Below are positions 34,886 through 44,144 of a stretch of 64,000 nucleotides of DNA, one piece after another (position 1 is the stretch's first letter; the number at the start of each line of letters is the position of its first letter). Under the pieces are notes generated by a model. It had not been told where the DNA came from. It saw only the letters and a list, made by a program, of their open reading frames with translations, and made no database searches. Origin of the DNA: Solobacterium sp. Its GTDB lineage: Bacteria; Bacillota_I; Bacilli_A; Erysipelotrichales; Erysipelotrichaceae. A program made the position numbers and the translations under genes. Where the stretch lies: assembly GCA_017404505.1 (NCBI GenBank), contig JAFRCE010000023.1, positions 31,881 to 95,880 on the forward strand, written 5' to 3'.

Positions 34886-35558
34886 AACAGTCCTCGAATA
34901 ACAGCCATGGCGATACGGATGGCGGATTATGGGAAACGACGATTTCCTGGCGGCTGATTGGGTGGGGAATGTGCAGCCGGCAGGCATACAGGGCGATCGG
35001 TCCGCGGCTGGGATGCGGATGATACCGCTGATCGTTGACCAGAGGCAGATTCCGGCTGGCGAACTGAACGCGGATCTGATGCGAACGGCCGGTCTTCAGA
35101 TGTACTCTGACGAGCGTTTTCCCGTCTCTGACGGCAACCGTTTCATAAGAAAGCGTGCTCTTTTTACCATGTTCGGCATCCGTGACGCGGCTGGTATTGG
35201 TACGGGCATCCTTGCGCAGCCAGTCCGTCAGTGTTCCCTGCGGCTGTTTTGGAATACCGTCAAGAATGGCATAGTACTCCTTGCCAAGCTGGTGCGTGCG
35301 CACACTTTCGGAAAGCCTTGAAGCGGCTTTGGAAGTGCGGGCGAAGACGATCACGCCGCCGACCGGTCTGTCCAGCCGGTGCACCAGACCAAGCCAGACA
35401 TTGCCCGGCTTGTCATATTTTTCCTTGATATACCGCTTTGCCATCGACAGCAGATCGTCGTCCTGGCTTTCATCTTCACAGACAGGCACGTTCGCCGGTT
35501 TTTCAACACAGAGAAGGTGATTGTCTTCGTACAGAACATTGATCATTTCCGCTGCCAT
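34872..35558 (-). CDS. RluA-family pseudouridine synthase
   Basis: This 228-residue protein has the catalytic segment G-L-V-H-R-L-D-R-P-V-G-G near residue 60, where the aspartate attacks uridine, and a late R-x-H-Q-I-R-V-Q segment, both RluA-family signatures. It lacks an S4 domain, so it is the short form. It modifies rRNA or tRNA, with the exact site unknown. It overlaps genes on both sides and forms one operon with an rRNA methylase and the VanY-like gene. Confidence 0.88.
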   Translation of the reverse strand: MAAEMINVLYEDNHLLCVEKPANVPVCEDESQDDDLLSMAKRYIKEKYDKPGNVWLGLVHRLDRPVGGVIVFARTSKAASRLSESVRTHQLGKEYYAILDGIPKQPQGTLTDWLRKDARTNTSRVTDAEHGKKSTLSYETVAVRDGKTLVRVHLKTGRSHQIRVQFASRNLPLVNDQRYHPHPSRGPIALYACRLHIPHPISRQEIVVSHNPPSVSPWLLFEDCYDCE

Positions 35559-36421
35559 CTTCCATATATGCCGCAGGGCAGAAGCAGACCGCTGCCGGTG
35601 ATCGGCAGAGCGACTTCGCCGGTTTCGACCGTACCGTCCGGATGTTCCGGCAGGATGATCGTCTTCATCAGATCTTCCAGCACGATGGAGGAGAATCCGG
35701 TCGTGTAGCTGTTGATCAGGAAGAAGAGGGCATGGTCGTCAAGAATGTCCATGCAGGCATCGATCAGACCGACGATCTCCTTTTCAAACTTCCACATTTC
35801 CCCGTTGGGTCCGCGGCCGTAGGACGGCGGATCCATCAGGATGCCGTGGTAGGTATGACCGCGGCGCTTTTCCCGTTCCACGAACTTCAGACAGTCGTCG
35901 ACGATGAAACGGATCTTCTTATCTTCCAGGTGCGAAAGGTCACGGTTTTCCTTGGCCCACTGCACCATGCCTTTGGAGGCATCCACATGAACGACTTCTG
36001 CCGCCCCGGCTTCGGCGCACGCCATGGTGGCACCGCCCGTATAGGCGAACAGATTCAGGATGCGCAGCTGCTCATCCTGATGGGTACGGATCAGGTCATT
36101 CATCCAGTCCCAGTTGACCGCCTGTTCGGGGAACAGGCCGGTATGCTTAAAGCCGGTAGGTGAGACCCGGAAGGTCAGAGAACGGTAGGAGACAGTCCAC
36201 GACTCGGGCAGTTTTTTCCTGTATTCCCAGCTGCCGCCGCCCTTATTGGAGCGGTGGTAAACCGCGTCTGCTTTCGTCCAGGCGCCTTTTCTCTGATCGG
36301 CCGGCCAGATCGCCTGCGGGTCGGGACGGCGCAGAATGACGTCCTTCCACTGTTCCAGCTTTTCGCCATTGCCCGCTTCAAGGCAGGCATAATCTTTCCA
36401 TTGATTCGCAATACGTAACAT
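35543..36421 (-). CDS. class I SAM-dependent rRNA methyltransferase (RlmK/RlmI-like)
   Basis: This 292-residue protein has SAM-binding motif I L-N-L-F-A-Y-T-G-G-A-T near residue 115, V-H-V-D-A-S-K-G as motif II, and D-P-P-S-Y-G-R-G as the catalytic D-P-P-Y-like motif. The plan matches the 23S rRNA cytosine/guanine methylases of the RlmI/RlmK group without the PUA domain. The start at 36421 lies 6 nt after a TATAAT box with no ribosome site. It is divergent from pcrA. Confidence 0.82.
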   Translation of the reverse strand: MLRIANQWKDYACLEAGNGEKLEQWKDVILRRPDPQAIWPADQRKGAWTKADAVYHRSNKGGGSWEYRKKLPESWTVSYRSLTFRVSPTGFKHTGLFPEQAVNWDWMNDLIRTHQDEQLRILNLFAYTGGATMACAEAGAAEVVHVDASKGMVQWAKENRDLSHLEDKKIRFIVDDCLKFVEREKRRGHTYHGILMDPPSYGRGPNGEMWKFEKEIVGLIDACMDILDDHALFFLINSYTTGFSSIVLEDLMKTIILPEHPDGTVETGEVALPITGSGLLLPCGIYGRWQRK

Positions 36422-36427
36422 ACGGTA

Positions 36428-36433
36428 ATTATA
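36428..36433 (-). promoter_or_regulatory. -10 box placed for a leaderless methylase transcript
   Basis: On the minus strand TATAAT-TACCGT-ATG: six bases between box and start codon. Confidence 0.5.
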
Positions 36434-36468
36434 CATGATTGCGAACAGTGAATGCATACGAATCATGA

Positions 36469-36474
36469 TATAAT
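36469..36474 (+). promoter_or_regulatory. extended -10 box of pcrA
   Basis: TGA-TATAAT lies 25 nt before the pcrA start and leaves a leader with GGAGAG. Confidence 0.5.
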
Positions 36475-36499
36475 AGGGCAGTTCAAACGGAGAGTGTAA

Positions 36500-38659
36500 A
36501 TGACAGACGTATCCTTATTAAACAAAAACCAGAAAGACGCTGTTCTTTCGGAAGCGAAATATATCCGTGTCATCGCCGGCGCCGGTTCCGGCAAGACACG
36601 TGTTCTTACCATGCGGATCATCCATCTGATCGAAGACTGTGGCATGTTCGCCAGCCGGATTCTCGCCATCACCTTCACCAACAAGGCAGCCAACGAAATG
36701 AAGGAAAGAGTCAGCCGGATGCTGGAAGATCAGACCTATCTGCCCCGCATCAGCACCATTCATTCCCTCTGTGTGAGGATCCTCCGGGAAGATATCGAAG
36801 TAATGGATTATCCCCGCAATTACACGATCATGGACGCTGACGATCAGAAAGCCGTGCTGAAAGAAGCCTACAAGCAGCTGAATCTCGATACGACCAGCTG
36901 GCCGTATGGCGGTATGATCGACTATATCTCCAACAACAAAGCCGCCGATATCAGCATCGAGAAAGCCTATGAGATGGCCGGTGATTATTCCGCCGACCGG
37001 ACAAGGGCGAAAGTATACGAATACTATCTGAACCGCCAGAAGGATCTTCTGGCCCTGGACTTTGACGATCTGATCCTCTGGACGGTGCGGATGTTCCGCC
37101 GCTTCCCGCAGATCCGAAAAAAGTGGCAGGACCGTCTCAGCTGCGTGCTGGTCGACGAGTTTCAGGACATCGACGCCCTGCAGTACGAACTGATCCGGCT
37201 GCTGGCCGGGGAAGACAGTATGCTGTATGTCGTCGGCGATCCCGATCAGACGATCTACACCTGGCGCGGAGCCGACGTGAATATCATCATGAATTTCAGC
37301 CGGGACTATCCGGATACGGAAACGATCATCCTGAATGAGAATTATCGTTCGACCAATATGATCCTGAACGGTGCCAACTCGGTCATCGCCAACAACCGTT
37401 CACGGATGAAGAAGGATCTGTTCACCAGCCGGGAAGGGAACGATAAGATCACCCACTGTGCCTGCGCGGCCGATGACGCCGAGGCGGCCTGGGTGGCATC
37501 GAAGGTTTCTGAACTGCACCGCAAGGGCAAATCCTATCTGGACATGGCCGTCCTCTACCGCTCCAATTACCTTTCCCGTTCACTGGAAAAAGCCATGCTG
37601 GACGCCCGCATTCCCTACATCATCTACGGCGGCATCCGTTTCTATGAACGCAAGGAAATCAAAGACGCCCTCTGCTATCTGCGCATGGCGGTCAGTGCCG
37701 ACGATCTGGCGCTGCAGCGGGTGATCAACGTGCCGCGCCGCGGCATCGGCAATAAAACGATGGACATGATCGCCGAAAGTGCCCGTGAGCAGGAAATATC
37801 GATGTATGAAGTGCTGAAGCAGGATCAGCTGTTCTCCGGCAAGGTGAAGACGACCCTGCAGCGGTTCACCGCCATGGTGGAAAAGTGGCGCAGCATTGCC
37901 ATGGAACATACGATGGAGATCGATGAACTCTTTGAAACGATCCTGCAGGAAAGCGGCTATAAAGCGATGCTGGAAGAAGCCGGTGAGCATGAGCGCATTG
38001 AAAACCTGAAGGAACTGGTGGATGACATCGAGGAATTCTGCGCGAACAACCCGGACAGCGGTCTGGATGAATATCTGCAGGTCGTGGCACTGTATGGCGA
38101 TCGGGAAGAAACCGCCACAGCGGACTACCTGCAGCTGATGACCGTGCACGCTGCCAAAGGCCTGGAATTCGACACGGTATTCGTGACGGATATGAACGAC
38201 GGAATCTTCCCGAACGAAAGGGCGATGAGTGAAGGAAACCGCGGTGTGGAAGAGGAAAGACGGCTGGCCTATGTCGCCTTTACCAGAGCCCGCAACAAGC
38301 TTTATCTGATGGAAGCCGGCGGCTATTCCTATATTCTGCAGAGAGTGCGGACGACTTCCCGTTTCATCAAGGAAATCGATCCGGCCTGCATTGAACATAT
38401 CGGTCTGACACCGGAACCTTCCCGCGGTGAGGCAAGACTGTCATCCCTGCTTTTTGACAACGACACGGCACCGTTTGCCGAAAAACTCGCGAAAACAAAA
38501 ACGCCGCAGCTGAAGAAAGGTGAGATGGTCACCCACACGAAATTCGGCGAGGGCGTCGTTATCAAATGCGTCAACGGCATTGCCGAGATCGCCTTTCCGT
38601 ATCCGCACGGCATCAAGAAGATCGCCAGCGGCCATCCGACTCTGAAACGTAAAAATTAA
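36500..38659 (+). CDS. pcrA: ATP-dependent DNA helicase PcrA/UvrD
   Basis: This 719-residue superfamily 1A helicase has motif I A-G-A-G-S-G-K-T-R, motif II D-E-F-Q-D, motif III D-P-D-Q-T-I-Y-T-W-R-G-A, motif V V-H-A-A-K-G-L-E-F and motif VI V-A-F-T-R-A. The C-terminal region G-E-M-V-T-H-T-K-F-G-E-G-V-V is the PcrA RNA-polymerase-binding Tudor-like part. It unwinds DNA in repair and plasmid replication. ligA follows 14 nt later, the conserved Bacillota order. Confidence 0.95.
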   Translation: MTDVSLLNKNQKDAVLSEAKYIRVIAGAGSGKTRVLTMRIIHLIEDCGMFASRILAITFTNKAANEMKERVSRMLEDQTYLPRISTIHSLCVRILREDIEVMDYPRNYTIMDADDQKAVLKEAYKQLNLDTTSWPYGGMIDYISNNKAADISIEKAYEMAGDYSADRTRAKVYEYYLNRQKDLLALDFDDLILWTVRMFRRFPQIRKKWQDRLSCVLVDEFQDIDALQYELIRLLAGEDSMLYVVGDPDQTIYTWRGADVNIIMNFSRDYPDTETIILNENYRSTNMILNGANSVIANNRSRMKKDLFTSREGNDKITHCACAADDAEAAWVASKVSELHRKGKSYLDMAVLYRSNYLSRSLEKAMLDARIPYIIYGGIRFYERKEIKDALCYLRMAVSADDLALQRVINVPRRGIGNKTMDMIAESAREQEISMYEVLKQDQLFSGKVKTTLQRFTAMVEKWRSIAMEHTMEIDELFETILQESGYKAMLEEAGEHERIENLKELVDDIEEFCANNPDSGLDEYLQVVALYGDREETATADYLQLMTVHAAKGLEFDTVFVTDMNDGIFPNERAMSEGNRGVEEERRLAYVAFTRARNKLYLMEAGGYSYILQRVRTTSRFIKEIDPACIEHIGLTPEPSRGEARLSSLLFDNDTAPFAEKLAKTKTPQLKKGEMVTHTKFGEGVVIKCVNGIAEIAFPYPHGIKKIASGHPTLKRKN

Positions 38660-38673
38660 CCAGGTGAATGCTT

Positions 38674-40650
38674 ATGAGTGAAGATAAACTGAAGCTGATG
38701 CGGCAGATGACAGACCGTCTGAACGAAGCCGCTGACGCTTACTATAACGGCCGTCAGGAACTGATGACGGACTATGAATGGGACGCTCTGTTTGACGAAC
38801 TGAAATAGCTGGAAGAAGAGACCGGCACGGTGCTGGAAGACAGTCCGACCATGAACGTTTCCGCTGATCAGATCGCCGGTGCCAAGGAACCGCATGAATT
38901 CGCGGCTCTTTCCCTGGCCAAGACAAAGAAACCGGAAGATCTCGTGAAGTGGGCGGAAGGCAGGAAGATCTGGCTGTCATGGAAACTGGACGGCCTGACC
39001 CTTGTCGTCACATATGATAACGGCCGGCTCCGTAAAGTCGTGACCAGAGGGGACGGTCATATCGGCACCAACATCACCCATCTCGCCTCTGCCATTCAGG
39101 GCATTCTGGCGAAGATCGATTATCCGGGCCATCTGGTAATCAGAGGCGAAGCGGTGATTTCCTATGAAGACTTTGACAAGTTCCGCATGGAATCTGGCGA
39201 AGACTATGCCAATCCCCGCAATCTCGCTTCCGGCTCCCTGAGTCTCAAAGATGTCAATGAAGTAAAGAAAAGGGAGATCCACTGGCTGCCGTTCACCCTT
39301 GTGCACAGCGATGAAGAAATCGTTTCCTGGGGTGATCAGATGGCTTTCCTGGAGAAACTCGGGTTTGTCTGCGTCGAGCACGAGAGCGTGGACAGTCCGG
39401 ATCTGGCTTCTGTTCAGCAGGCCATCGATGGCTGGACGAAGAAAGTCACGGACGGCAAGAATCCCTATCCGGTCGACGGTCTGGTCATCTGCTACGACGA
39501 CACGGTATACGCTCAGTCCGGTTCGGTGACGGGCCACCATGCGACAAGAGCCGGTTACGCGTTCAAGTGGCAGGATGAAGCGGCGGAATCCGTCCTGCAG
39601 TATATCGAATGGTCCTGCGCGGCATCGACGATCACGCCGGTCGCTGTCTTTGAGCCGGTGGAACTGGAAGGTACGACCGTCAAGCGCGCTTCCCTGTGCA
39701 ACATTTCCGAATGCGAGCGTCTCGGCATCGGGGATGAGGGAACGAAGATCGCCGTGATCAAGGCCAACAAGATCATTCCCAAGGTCATCAGAGTCAATGA
39801 AACAGTCGGCTCTCTGCATATTCCCGAACAGTGTCCGGTCTGTCAGGCGGCGACGAAGATCGCGGTCAGCGAGGCGTCCGGGACCCGGACGCTGCGCTGC
39901 ACGAATCCGGAATGTCCGGCCAAGCAGCTGAAGAAATTCGCCCGCTTTGTCTCCAAAGCCGGCATGGATATTGACGGTATTTCCGAAGCGACGCTGTCCC
40001 GCTTTGTCAACGAAGGATGGATCAGCAGATACGGTGATATTTACCGGCTTCGCGAACATGCCGTAGAAATCGCTCAGCTGGACGGCTTCGGCGAGAAATC
40101 ATCCGCCAATCTGATGGCTTCCCTGGATAAGGCTTCGGCGGTTTCCGATCAGAAACTGCTGTTCGCTCTGAACATTCCGCTGGTCGGTGCCGATGTGGCG
40201 AAAAAACTGCTGGGCAGATATCCGCTGAGCGAGCTCATCCGGATCGCCGCGGAAAGTGAAGATGAAACGGTCTTTTCCGCGATCGACGGCATCGGTCCGG
40301 AAAAGTCGCGCGCCTTTGTCAGCTGGATCAGGGATGAAAGAAACCGCCGTGACCTGGAGGATCTGCTTACGGAAGTGAAGGTCGAGGCATCGGAAGTCAA
40401 AGCGTCCGGAAACCGCTGCGATCAGCTGACCTTTGTCGTGACCGGTGACGTGCACCATTATCCCAACCGCAATGCCCTGAAAGCATATATCGAATCACAG
40501 GGCGGCAAGGTGACCGGTTCGGTATCCCGTTCCACGGATTTCCTGATCAACAACGATCCGGCTTCCACATCTTCCAAGAACACGAAGGCGAGAAGTCTCG
40601 GTATCGCCATCATTTCCGAAGACGAATTCCTGGAACGATTTGTCAATTGA
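38674..40650 (+). pseudogene. ligA: NAD-dependent DNA ligase LigA with in-frame amber stop at codon 45
   Basis: The frame from the ATG at 38674 encodes domain Ia (A-Y-Y-N-G-R-Q then D-Y-E-W-D-A-L-F-D-E-L). It meets TAG at 38806-38808 and continues in the same frame for the rest of a full-length ligase: adenylation motif W-K-L-D-G, OB fold, C4 zinc finger (C-P-V-C ... C-T-N-P-E-C), HhH domain and C-terminal BRCT. The codon is probably a mutated CAG or AAG. A GTG at 38830 could restart translation, without domain Ia. Position after pcrA marks it as the usual, normally essential, ligA. Confidence 0.85.
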
Positions 40651-40825
40651 ACAATGTTAAGGTATACTCTTGCAGGACAGAAATTGAAAAAGAACTAGGC
40701 GAAACAGGTCTGTCGGATTATGATTAACGAAGGACCCCTCTGTGGGATCCGTGTGCGAAGGCAGAAGCCGGCAGGGCTGGCTTTGCCGGATAAAAGAGTT
40801 TACAATGATAAGCGGAGATTGAAAT

Positions 40826-41587
40826 ATGGCAAATACGAAAAACACGCAGGCCAGAAAAAGGGCTGCAAGAAAAAACAGAACAGGTCATTTTACCGGTTTC
40901 CTGTTCTGGATATGTCTGATTCTGCTGGTGACACCGCCGGCGGTTCTCGGCTGGATCCTCTATTCTTCCCAGCAGGATACCGGCAAACCGGTTCTTGGCA
41001 ACCGCTATGAAGGCGACCTTGATCCGGCCATTACCAAAGACCAGATGACAGCGATCGAAAACGGTGTCGGTGCGCTGGAAGGAATTGAATCCTATACCGT
41101 AACCATGCCGACCGCCACGCTGCGTGTCTACGCGGATATCGCGGACGACGCCGGCGCGGATACAGCCAACGCGAAAGCGGATGAGATCTACGGCGTGATT
41201 ACCAGTGTTCTCGATCCGTCCGTCTACTTCACACAGGCCGACGGCAAGAAGATGTATGACGTGGAGATCCATGTCTACAACCATCAGAAATCGACTGAAA
41301 CTGATGACGATGGATTTGTCTATGTGATCAAGACAAAGACTTCCAGCATGGGCGATCCGCGCAGTCAGGTCGTTTCCACACCGGTCGATGCCGAACTGGC
41401 TCAGCAGCTGCGTGATGAAACAGCGGCACGTCTGGCGGCGGAAGAAGCCGCAAGACTGGAAGCGGAAGCACAGGCTCAGGCGGAAGCGGAAGCTGCTCAG
41501 CAGGCTGAGCAGGGTGAAGGTGAAGAAGCACCTGCGGAAGAAGCACCGGCTGAGGAAGAAGCGCCTGCCGAAGGCGAAGGAGAATAA
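40826..41587 (+). CDS. membrane protein with acidic Ala/Glu-rich tail, unknown function
   Basis: This 253-residue protein has a basic N-terminus, one membrane helix near residues 27-47, an outside domain of about 130 residues, and a C-terminal tail (from about 195) of alanine, glutamate and glutamine followed by repeated A-P-A-E-E. I do not recognise the middle domain. The single helix and low-complexity tail suggest an envelope protein. A terminator follows, and rlmD starts just after it. Confidence 0.6.
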   Translation: MANTKNTQARKRAARKNRTGHFTGFLFWICLILLVTPPAVLGWILYSSQQDTGKPVLGNRYEGDLDPAITKDQMTAIENGVGALEGIESYTVTMPTATLRVYADIADDAGADTANAKADEIYGVITSVLDPSVYFTQADGKKMYDVEIHVYNHQKSTETDDDGFVYVIKTKTSSMGDPRSQVVSTPVDAELAQQLRDETAARLAAEEAARLEAEAQAQAEAEAAQQAEQGEGEEAPAEEAPAEEEAPAEGEGE

Positions 41588-41591
41588 CCGG

Positions 41592-41616
41592 AAGGGGTAT
41601 GCGTACCCCTTTTTTC
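41592..41616 (+). terminator. terminator before rlmD
   Basis: AAGGGGTA pairs with TACCCCTT around TGCG and is followed by T-run. It ends 5 nt before the rlmD start codon, so rlmD translation signals are unusual. Confidence 0.8.
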
Positions 41617-41621
41617 AGATT

Positions 41622-42953
41622 ATGAAGAAGAATGACACTTACATTGCCAGATGTACTGGCTATACAGAAGACGGCGCCGGTGTTGTCCGCATCGACGGTT
41701 TTGTTGTTTTCGTCAAAGGACTGATAGTTGATGAGGAGGCGGAAATCGGTATTACCGCTCTGAAAAAGAACCATGGCTACGGGCGTGTCGTGAAACTGAT
41801 CAAACCATCGCCGGACAGAGTCGAACCGCCCTGCAGTGTATCCAGACCATGCGGCGGCTGCCAGCTGCAGCACATGAATGACCGTGCCCAGCGTTACTTC
41901 AAGGAAGAAAAGGTTCGTAACTGTTTCCGCACCAATGCCGATATGGATGCCGACATCCTGCCGATCATCCGCACCGAACCGTATTATCATTACCGCAACA
42001 AAGTACAGGTGCCGGTGCAGTTCAATAAAGGTGAAGTGGAAATGGGTTTCTATCAGAACCATACCAACCGCATCATCAATTACGACGCATGTGACGTGCA
42101 GTCGGAACTGTCCAACCGGATCACTGTTTTCCTGAAAGAACAGTTTGCCCGTTTCGGCTGCGCCGCCAACGTCCGCCATGTCCTGATCAAGCATGCCCAT
42201 GTGACGAATCAGGTCATGATCGTGCTGATCGTCCGCCGCCACCCTTTTGACCGTGAAGATGAACTGGTGGAAAAGACGGTTCAGGCATTCCCGGAAGTCC
42301 GCAGTATGACAGCCATTGAAAACCGCCGGGAAGACAATGTCATTCTCGACGGGAAAGAATATATCTTGTACGGCGAGCCGTATATTGAGGAGGAACTGTT
42401 GGACTGCCGCTTCCGCATCAGTGCCAGATCCTTTTTCCAGATCAATCCCTATGCGACAAAGCTGCTGTATGCGAAAGCCCTGGAATTTGCCGGACTGACG
42501 GGCCGGGAAACGGTCATTGATCTGTACTGCGGCACCGGTACGATCGGTATTCTTGCCGCAAAACACGCAAAAAAAGTGTATGGTATTGAAATCGTCGCCG
42601 ACGCGGTAAAGGACGCGAAAGTCAACGCCCGTATCAACGGCGTGGAGAATATTGAATTCCTGAATATGGATGCCTCGCACGGAGCGCAGGCGGTACTGCG
42701 CTCGAAGATCAAAGCCGACGCGGTGATCGTCGATCCGCCCCGCAAAGGCTGTTCCAGAGATACGCTGGATGCGATCGTGAAGATCGCTCCGAAACGGCTG
42801 GTATACGTATCCTGCGATCCGGCCACCCTGGCCAGAGATGTGAAGATTCTCATGGAAAACGGCTTTTCTCTGGAAAAGATCCAGCCGGTGGACATGTTTC
42901 CGCAGACCGTGCACATCGAGACTATAGTGTTGCTACAAAGACAGAACTCGTAG
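41622..42953 (+). CDS. 23S rRNA (uracil-C5)-methyltransferase RlmD/RumA family
   Basis: This 443-residue protein has an N-terminal TRAM domain, a C-x5-C-G-G-C iron-sulfur cluster motif near residues 68-77, SAM motif I D-L-Y-C-G-T-G-T-I-G-I near 298, D-P-P-R-K-G-C and the catalytic S-C-D-P-A-T-L region, ending P-Q-T-V-H-I-E-T. It methylates a uracil in 23S rRNA. The 3' end is the ICE insertion site, so the last residues (about Q-R-Q-N-S) are probably element-derived. No ribosome site is seen. Confidence 0.9.
   Translation: MKKNDTYIARCTGYTEDGAGVVRIDGFVVFVKGLIVDEEAEIGITALKKNHGYGRVVKLIKPSPDRVEPPCSVSRPCGGCQLQHMNDRAQRYFKEEKVRNCFRTNADMDADILPIIRTEPYYHYRNKVQVPVQFNKGEVEMGFYQNHTNRIINYDACDVQSELSNRITVFLKEQFARFGCAANVRHVLIKHAHVTNQVMIVLIVRRHPFDREDELVEKTVQAFPEVRSMTAIENRREDNVILDGKEYILYGEPYIEEELLDCRFRISARSFFQINPYATKLLYAKALEFAGLTGRETVIDLYCGTGTIGILAAKHAKKVYGIEIVADAVKDAKVNARINGVENIEFLNMDASHGAQAVLRSKIKADAVIVDPPRKGCSRDTLDAIVKIAPKRLVYVSCDPATLARDVKILMENGFSLEKIQPVDMFPQTVHIETIVLLQRQNS
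42911..42953 (+). other. probable ICE attachment junction at the rlmD 3' end
   Basis: The codons for H-I-E-T-I-V-L-L near the end of rlmD match the family, and then sequence identity to an ordinary C-terminus stops. rumA/rlmD 3' ends are known target sites for ICEs of this family. The right junction is outside the window, so the exact crossover cannot be fixed. Confidence 0.45.
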
Positions 42954-43122
42954 AAATCCTTTATTTTAAGCACTTTTACGAGCATTTCACCTTCGGTGAG
43001 ACAGACTGGTCAAAGAGGGGTAAACGCCTCGAAAAGTACCTCCGGGTGGCCGTCGCCATAGAACTCGTAACAGTAGGAACAAGGATCGAGGACTTATAGA
43101 CAACTGAATATTTTGATTGATC

Positions 43123-43170
43123 ATGGACGTTTATGAGCTGCATTTCCGCAGTGAATAGACGTCCATTTTT
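43123..43170 (+). promoter_or_regulatory. leader hairpin before repA
   Basis: ATGGACGT pairs with ACGTCCAT, with inner pairs CTGC/GCAG, followed by a T-run and then the AAAGGAGG of repA. It could be an attenuator or a replication control hairpin. A TTCG-loop hairpin (TCACC/GGTGA) lies upstream near 42990. The rest of 42954-43205 shows nothing I can name. Confidence 0.5.
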
Positions 43171-43205
43171 GCATTTAAGGAGAAAGCGAGAAAGGAGGAG
43201 AGCGG

Positions 43206-44144
43206 ATGGAGTTTGATTACTTCTACGGACCGGAAGACGCAGAACAATATCAGTTTTACCGGATCCCGAAGCTGCTGATCACCAGCGATCAGTTTAAAGA
43301 TGTTTCCGTCGAAGCAAAGCTTTTATACGGCCTGATGCTGGACCGTCTCTCCCTGTCCATAAAGAACGGATGGTTTGATGCGCTCAACCGGGCGTACATC
43401 ATCTACACCATTGATGAAGTCATGGAAGATATGCACTGCCGGAGCCAGAAAGCCTGCAAGCTCGTTGCGGAGCTGGAAAAGACAGCCGGATTGATCAAAA
43501 AGAAGCGTCAAGGGCTTGGAAAGCCGTCTTTGATCTATGTTCTGAAGTTTTCCACAGCCTCTCCACAGAAATCTTCAGAATCAAAATTCTTGAATTTTGA
43601 AAATCAAAATTCTGGAGATGTGAAAATCAAAAATCAAGAATTTCGCGAATCACAACCTAATAAGAATAATCAAAACAAGACTGAAATTAATAAGACTAAT
43701 CCTATCCTTCTATCCGTGAATGTCGCGGGAATGGACGAGGAATCTGATGAGATGGGAGAGGATCCGATGGAATCCAGAAAATCTTATGAGAAATATTTCA
43801 GATACCGTCTTGCCATTGATGATCTCAAACAAAGCTATCCGTATGACCACGGACGTATTGATGAAATCCTGGAGCTTCTTGTCGATACCGTCTGCAGCAC
43901 AGCCAAGACGATCCGTTGTGCTGGTGAAGACCGGCCTGCAGAAGTTGTCAAAAGCCGGTTCATGAAGCTGGACTACGGACATATCCAATATGTCCTGGAC
44001 TGCATCCATGACAATACGACGGAGGTCAGGAATATCAAGGCATATATGCTTACGACGCTTTATAATGCACCGATTACCATTGATCACTATTACCAGACGA
44101 AAGTGAATCATGACATGTATCACTGGGACGGAGGAGGAAGCTGA
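43206..44144 (+). CDS. RepA-like replication initiator (RepA_N plus DUF6017)
   Basis: This 312-residue protein has an N-terminal winged-helix RepA_N region (Y-R-I-P-K-L-L, S-V-E-A-K-L-L-Y-G-L-M-L-D-R near residues 25-50). An asparagine/lysine-rich AT-biased linker of about 50 residues follows, then a helical DUF6017 domain at the C-terminus. It matches the first gene of Tn1549-like ICEs and may start rolling or theta replication of the excised element. The stop overlaps the parA start. Confidence 0.85.
   Translation: MEFDYFYGPEDAEQYQFYRIPKLLITSDQFKDVSVEAKLLYGLMLDRLSLSIKNGWFDALNRAYIIYTIDEVMEDMHCRSQKACKLVAELEKTAGLIKKKRQGLGKPSLIYVLKFSTASPQKSSESKFLNFENQNSGDVKIKNQEFRESQPNKNNQNKTEINKTNPILLSVNVAGMDEESDEMGEDPMESRKSYEKYFRYRLAIDDLKQSYPYDHGRIDEILELLVDTVCSTAKTIRCAGEDRPAEVVKSRFMKLDYGHIQYVLDCIHDNTTEVRNIKAYMLTTLYNAPITIDHYYQTKVNHDMYHWDGGGS

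Noticed and set aside
33680..34957. A 425-codon plus-strand frame opposite the VanY-like gene
   Set aside because: Antisense shadow. The minus-strand gene has clear motifs, operon overlap and a terminator.
41328..42914. A 528-codon open frame on the minus strand opposite rlmD
   Set aside because: It is the antisense shadow of a well-supported methylase gene, has no ribosome site, and its product has no recognisable domain.
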